A DNA stretch of 44,668 bases, from contig CAMYXL010000019.1 in the NCBI GenBank assembly GCA_947303255.1, positions 1 through 44,668 on the forward strand. Direction: 5' to 3'. Within the stretch, counting starts at the first letter, position 1. The number at the start of each line of letters is the position of its first letter. This document shows positions 43,222 through 44,668 of the stretch, one piece after another. Position numbers and translations under genes: made by a program. This DNA comes from an uncultured Clostridia bacterium (lineage in GTDB: Bacteria; Bacillota; Clostridia; Saccharofermentanales; Saccharofermentanaceae). The notes beneath the pieces are model-generated. The model saw only the letters and a program-made list of their open reading frames with translations. It did no database searches and had not been told where the DNA came from.

Positions 43222-44079
43222 TTAAATGATATTTCTTATTCCTTCGCAGATCCTTCTTGCTACCAACGGGTTATTCATCGTGTACAGATGTATTCCTTTG
43301 ATGTCGCTTACCAGAAGGTCGATTATCTGACTTAAGCAATAAGACATTCCCGCATCAAAGAGTGCTTCCTTATTATCTTCATACCTTGATATGATCTGCT
43401 GAAACCTTCTCGGGAATGATGCATGACAAAGAGACACCATTCTCTTGATCTGAGCAGCATTTATAACAGGCATTACTCCCGGGATGACAGGAACTCCGAG
43501 TCCTGCTATCTCGCATTCCTCATGGAATTTATAGAATATGTCGTTATCGAAAAATAACTGCGACAATAACACTTCCGCTCCGGCATCAACCTTCTTTTTC
43601 AGACTCTTCATCTCAGAGACGACATTTGGTGATTCAGGATGACACTCGGGATAACACGCTCCCAAAAAGCAGAAGTCGTTATCGTTTTTGAGATACGAGA
43701 TAAGATCAGACGAGTGCTTGAAATCATCCTTGGCTCCTGCATTAGGATTAGGATCACCGCGAAGTGCGAGAATGTTTTCGATACCTTCGTATCTTAAGAC
43801 CTTGGCAAATTCGTCGATCTCTTTTTTATCGTAGTGAAGACAAGTAAGGTGTACCACAGGCTCGATGTTGTAGTCATACTTTATCTTCTTGGCAAGCTCG
43901 ATCGTCCTGTTGCAGTTAGACGATCCGCCTGCACCGAAGGTAACGCTTATGAAGTCCGGCTCGAGTTCGCAAAGGACCTCGAGTGTCTCGTCGATGTTTT
44001 CAAGTTCAGTGTCTTTCTTGGGAGGAAAGATCTCGAACGAGAGACTTCTTTTCTTGTTGTAAACCTGTGATACTTTCAT
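43222..44079 (-). CDS. metF: Methylenetetrahydrofolate reductase
   Basis: FAD enzyme reducing 5,10-methylene-THF to 5-methyl-THF for methionine synthesis. The catalytic Glu is in LSFEIFPPKKD near residue 16. FISVTFGAGGSSNC near 43-56, HLTCLHYDKKEID near 76-88, ILALRGDPN near 102-110 and LLSQLFFDND near 172-181 are family segments. 285 residues. It starts two bases after the metE stop, so the pair is translated together. Methionine-dependent control would lie upstream of metE, outside the window. Confidence 0.95.
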   Translation of the reverse strand: MKVSQVYNKKRSLSFEIFPPKKDTELENIDETLEVLCELEPDFISVTFGAGGSSNCNRTIELAKKIKYDYNIEPVVHLTCLHYDKKEIDEFAKVLRYEGIENILALRGDPNPNAGAKDDFKHSSDLISYLKNDNDFCFLGACYPECHPESPNVVSEMKSLKKKVDAGAEVLLSQLFFDNDIFYKFHEECEIAGLGVPVIPGVMPVINAAQIKRMVSLCHASFPRRFQQIISRYEDNKEALFDAGMSYCLSQIIDLLVSDIKGIHLYTMNNPLVARRICEGIRNII

Positions 44080-44081
44080 AC

Positions 44082-44668
44082 TTATCCTCTGATCTTCTTT
44101 GCTGCCTCAACAAGATTAATGAGGCTCTTTTTGGTTTCTTCGTCTCCTCTGGTCTTGAGACCGCAGTCAGGGTTAACCCAGAGCTTAGAATCTTCGATCT
44201 TTGCCCTCATCTTAGTAAGAGCATTAACGATCTCATCAACAGAAGGAACACGAGGGCTGTGGATGTCATATACACCAGGACCGACTTCCGTCTTGAAGTT
44301 ATTCTCCTTAAGAGAATCAAGGATCTGAAGATCTGAACGTGAGGCCTCGAAAGTGATTACGTCAGCATCCATTGCATCGATAGCAGGGATGATATCCGTA
44401 AATTCGCTGTAGCACATATGTGTGTGGATCTGTGTCTCAGGCTTAACTTTGCTGTGAACGAGCCTGAAAGCAGGGATAGCAAAATCAAGATACTCACTGT
44501 ACCAGTCAGACTTTCTGAGCGGGAGTTTTTCACGAAGAGCAGCTTCGTCGATCTGGATGATGTTAATACCGTTAGCCTCAAGATCAAGAACCTCGTCTCT
44601 TATTGCAAGAGCAATCTGCAGGATGCTCTCCTTGATGGAGATATCTTCTCTCGGGAACGACCAGTTAA
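44082..44668 (-). CDS. metE: Cobalamin-independent methionine synthase, C-terminal part (5' end outside window)
   Basis: Transfers the methyl group of 5-methyl-THF to homocysteine without B12. About 195 C-terminal codons are seen, read from [14 protein letters not shown]. Conserved segments are [18 protein letters not shown], the zinc ligands His and Cys in [32 protein letters not shown], and the third zinc ligand Cys in [13 protein letters not shown]. The coding region runs off the right edge, so length, start and regulation cannot be judged. It may be a full MetE or a core-only MetE. Confidence 0.92.
   Translation of the reverse strand, partial: NWSFPREDISIKESILQIALAIRDEVLDLEANGINIIQIDEAALREKLPLRKSDWYSEYLDFAIPAFRLVHSKVKPETQIHTHMCYSEFTDIIPAIDAMDADVITFEASRSDLQILDSLKENNFKTEVGPGVYDIHSPRVPSVDEIVNALTKMRAKIEDSKLWVNPDCGLKTRGDEETKKSLINLVEAAKKIRG

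Noticed and set aside
1..44668. CRISPR arrays, tRNA or rRNA genes, T-box or S-box leaders
   Set aside because: No regularly spaced repeats, no TTC-arm or rRNA-like sequence and no such leader were seen in reading the gaps. Any methionine leader would be upstream of metE, outside the window.

Overview
The window looks like a chromosomal segment of an anaerobic, fibre-degrading Clostridia (Bacillota). The evidence is the Prp-processed form of ribosomal protein L27, the Firmicutes families DUF4364 and DUF951, a BceRS/BceAB-type module, a GGGtGRT protein, AGGAGG-type ribosome binding sites, and xylan-directed enzymes of types GH43, GH8 and CE1. A gut or rumen organism related to Saccharofermentans or the Oscillospiraceae is plausible, but that is inference. 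No tRNA, rRNA, CRISPR array or intact insertion sequence was seen. No gene-free stretch exceeds 300 bases.

Bases 1-4.5 kb hold a radical SAM gene cut by the left edge, a lipoprotein gene broken by what looks like a 10-bp insertion, pgi with a clear terminator, a DUF4364 regulator that may have a leaderless mRNA, and a small membrane protein. Bases 4.7-21.6 kb are housekeeping on the minus strand. They comprise rplU-prp-rpmA-obgE; murC, an unknown membrane protein and a LacI regulator; rpsF-ssb-rpsR-rplI-dnaB-tilS-hpt-ftsH; and an unknown anchored protein with prfA and a sua5 gene. The sua5 product carries an extra C-terminal phosphatase-like domain that lacks its catalytic arginine. Terminators and probable ribosomal-protein leaders punctuate these operons.

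Bases 22.5-25.6 kb are on the plus strand. A NifU-like scaffold and a GGGtGRT protein form a two-gene unit with very strong codon bias and its own terminator, followed by a GH43 glycosidase. Bases 25.6-33 kb carry a CLC-type anion transporter and a split Bce-type antimicrobial-peptide module. The response regulator, kinase, YbaK-like deacylase and PHP phosphatase lie first on the minus strand. The bceAB-like transporter follows behind a terminator and a perfect inverted repeat that is a good candidate regulator site. A VOC-domain fusion gene diverges from the regulator.

Bases 33.9-36.3 kb record a tandem duplication. A secreted CE1-like esterase lipoprotein and the start of a DUF951 gene were duplicated, leaving the second esterase fused in frame to the first ten codons of DUF951. 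Bases 36.3-41.3 kb hold a second transporter system, two FtsX-type permeases around an ATPase, controlled by a LuxR-type two-component pair. Two tandem 14-bp palindromes sit just upstream of the transporter promoter. Bases 41.3-44.7 kb have an AT-rich DUF4304 gene coupled to a 26-codon ORF that may be a transposase remnant, a GH8 exo-oligoxylanase whose ribosome binding site lies inside the metF terminator hairpin, then metF and the 3' part of metE.

The GH43, GH8 and two CE1 genes together suggest xylo-oligosaccharide use. The two ABC and two-component systems suggest defence against peptide antibiotics.
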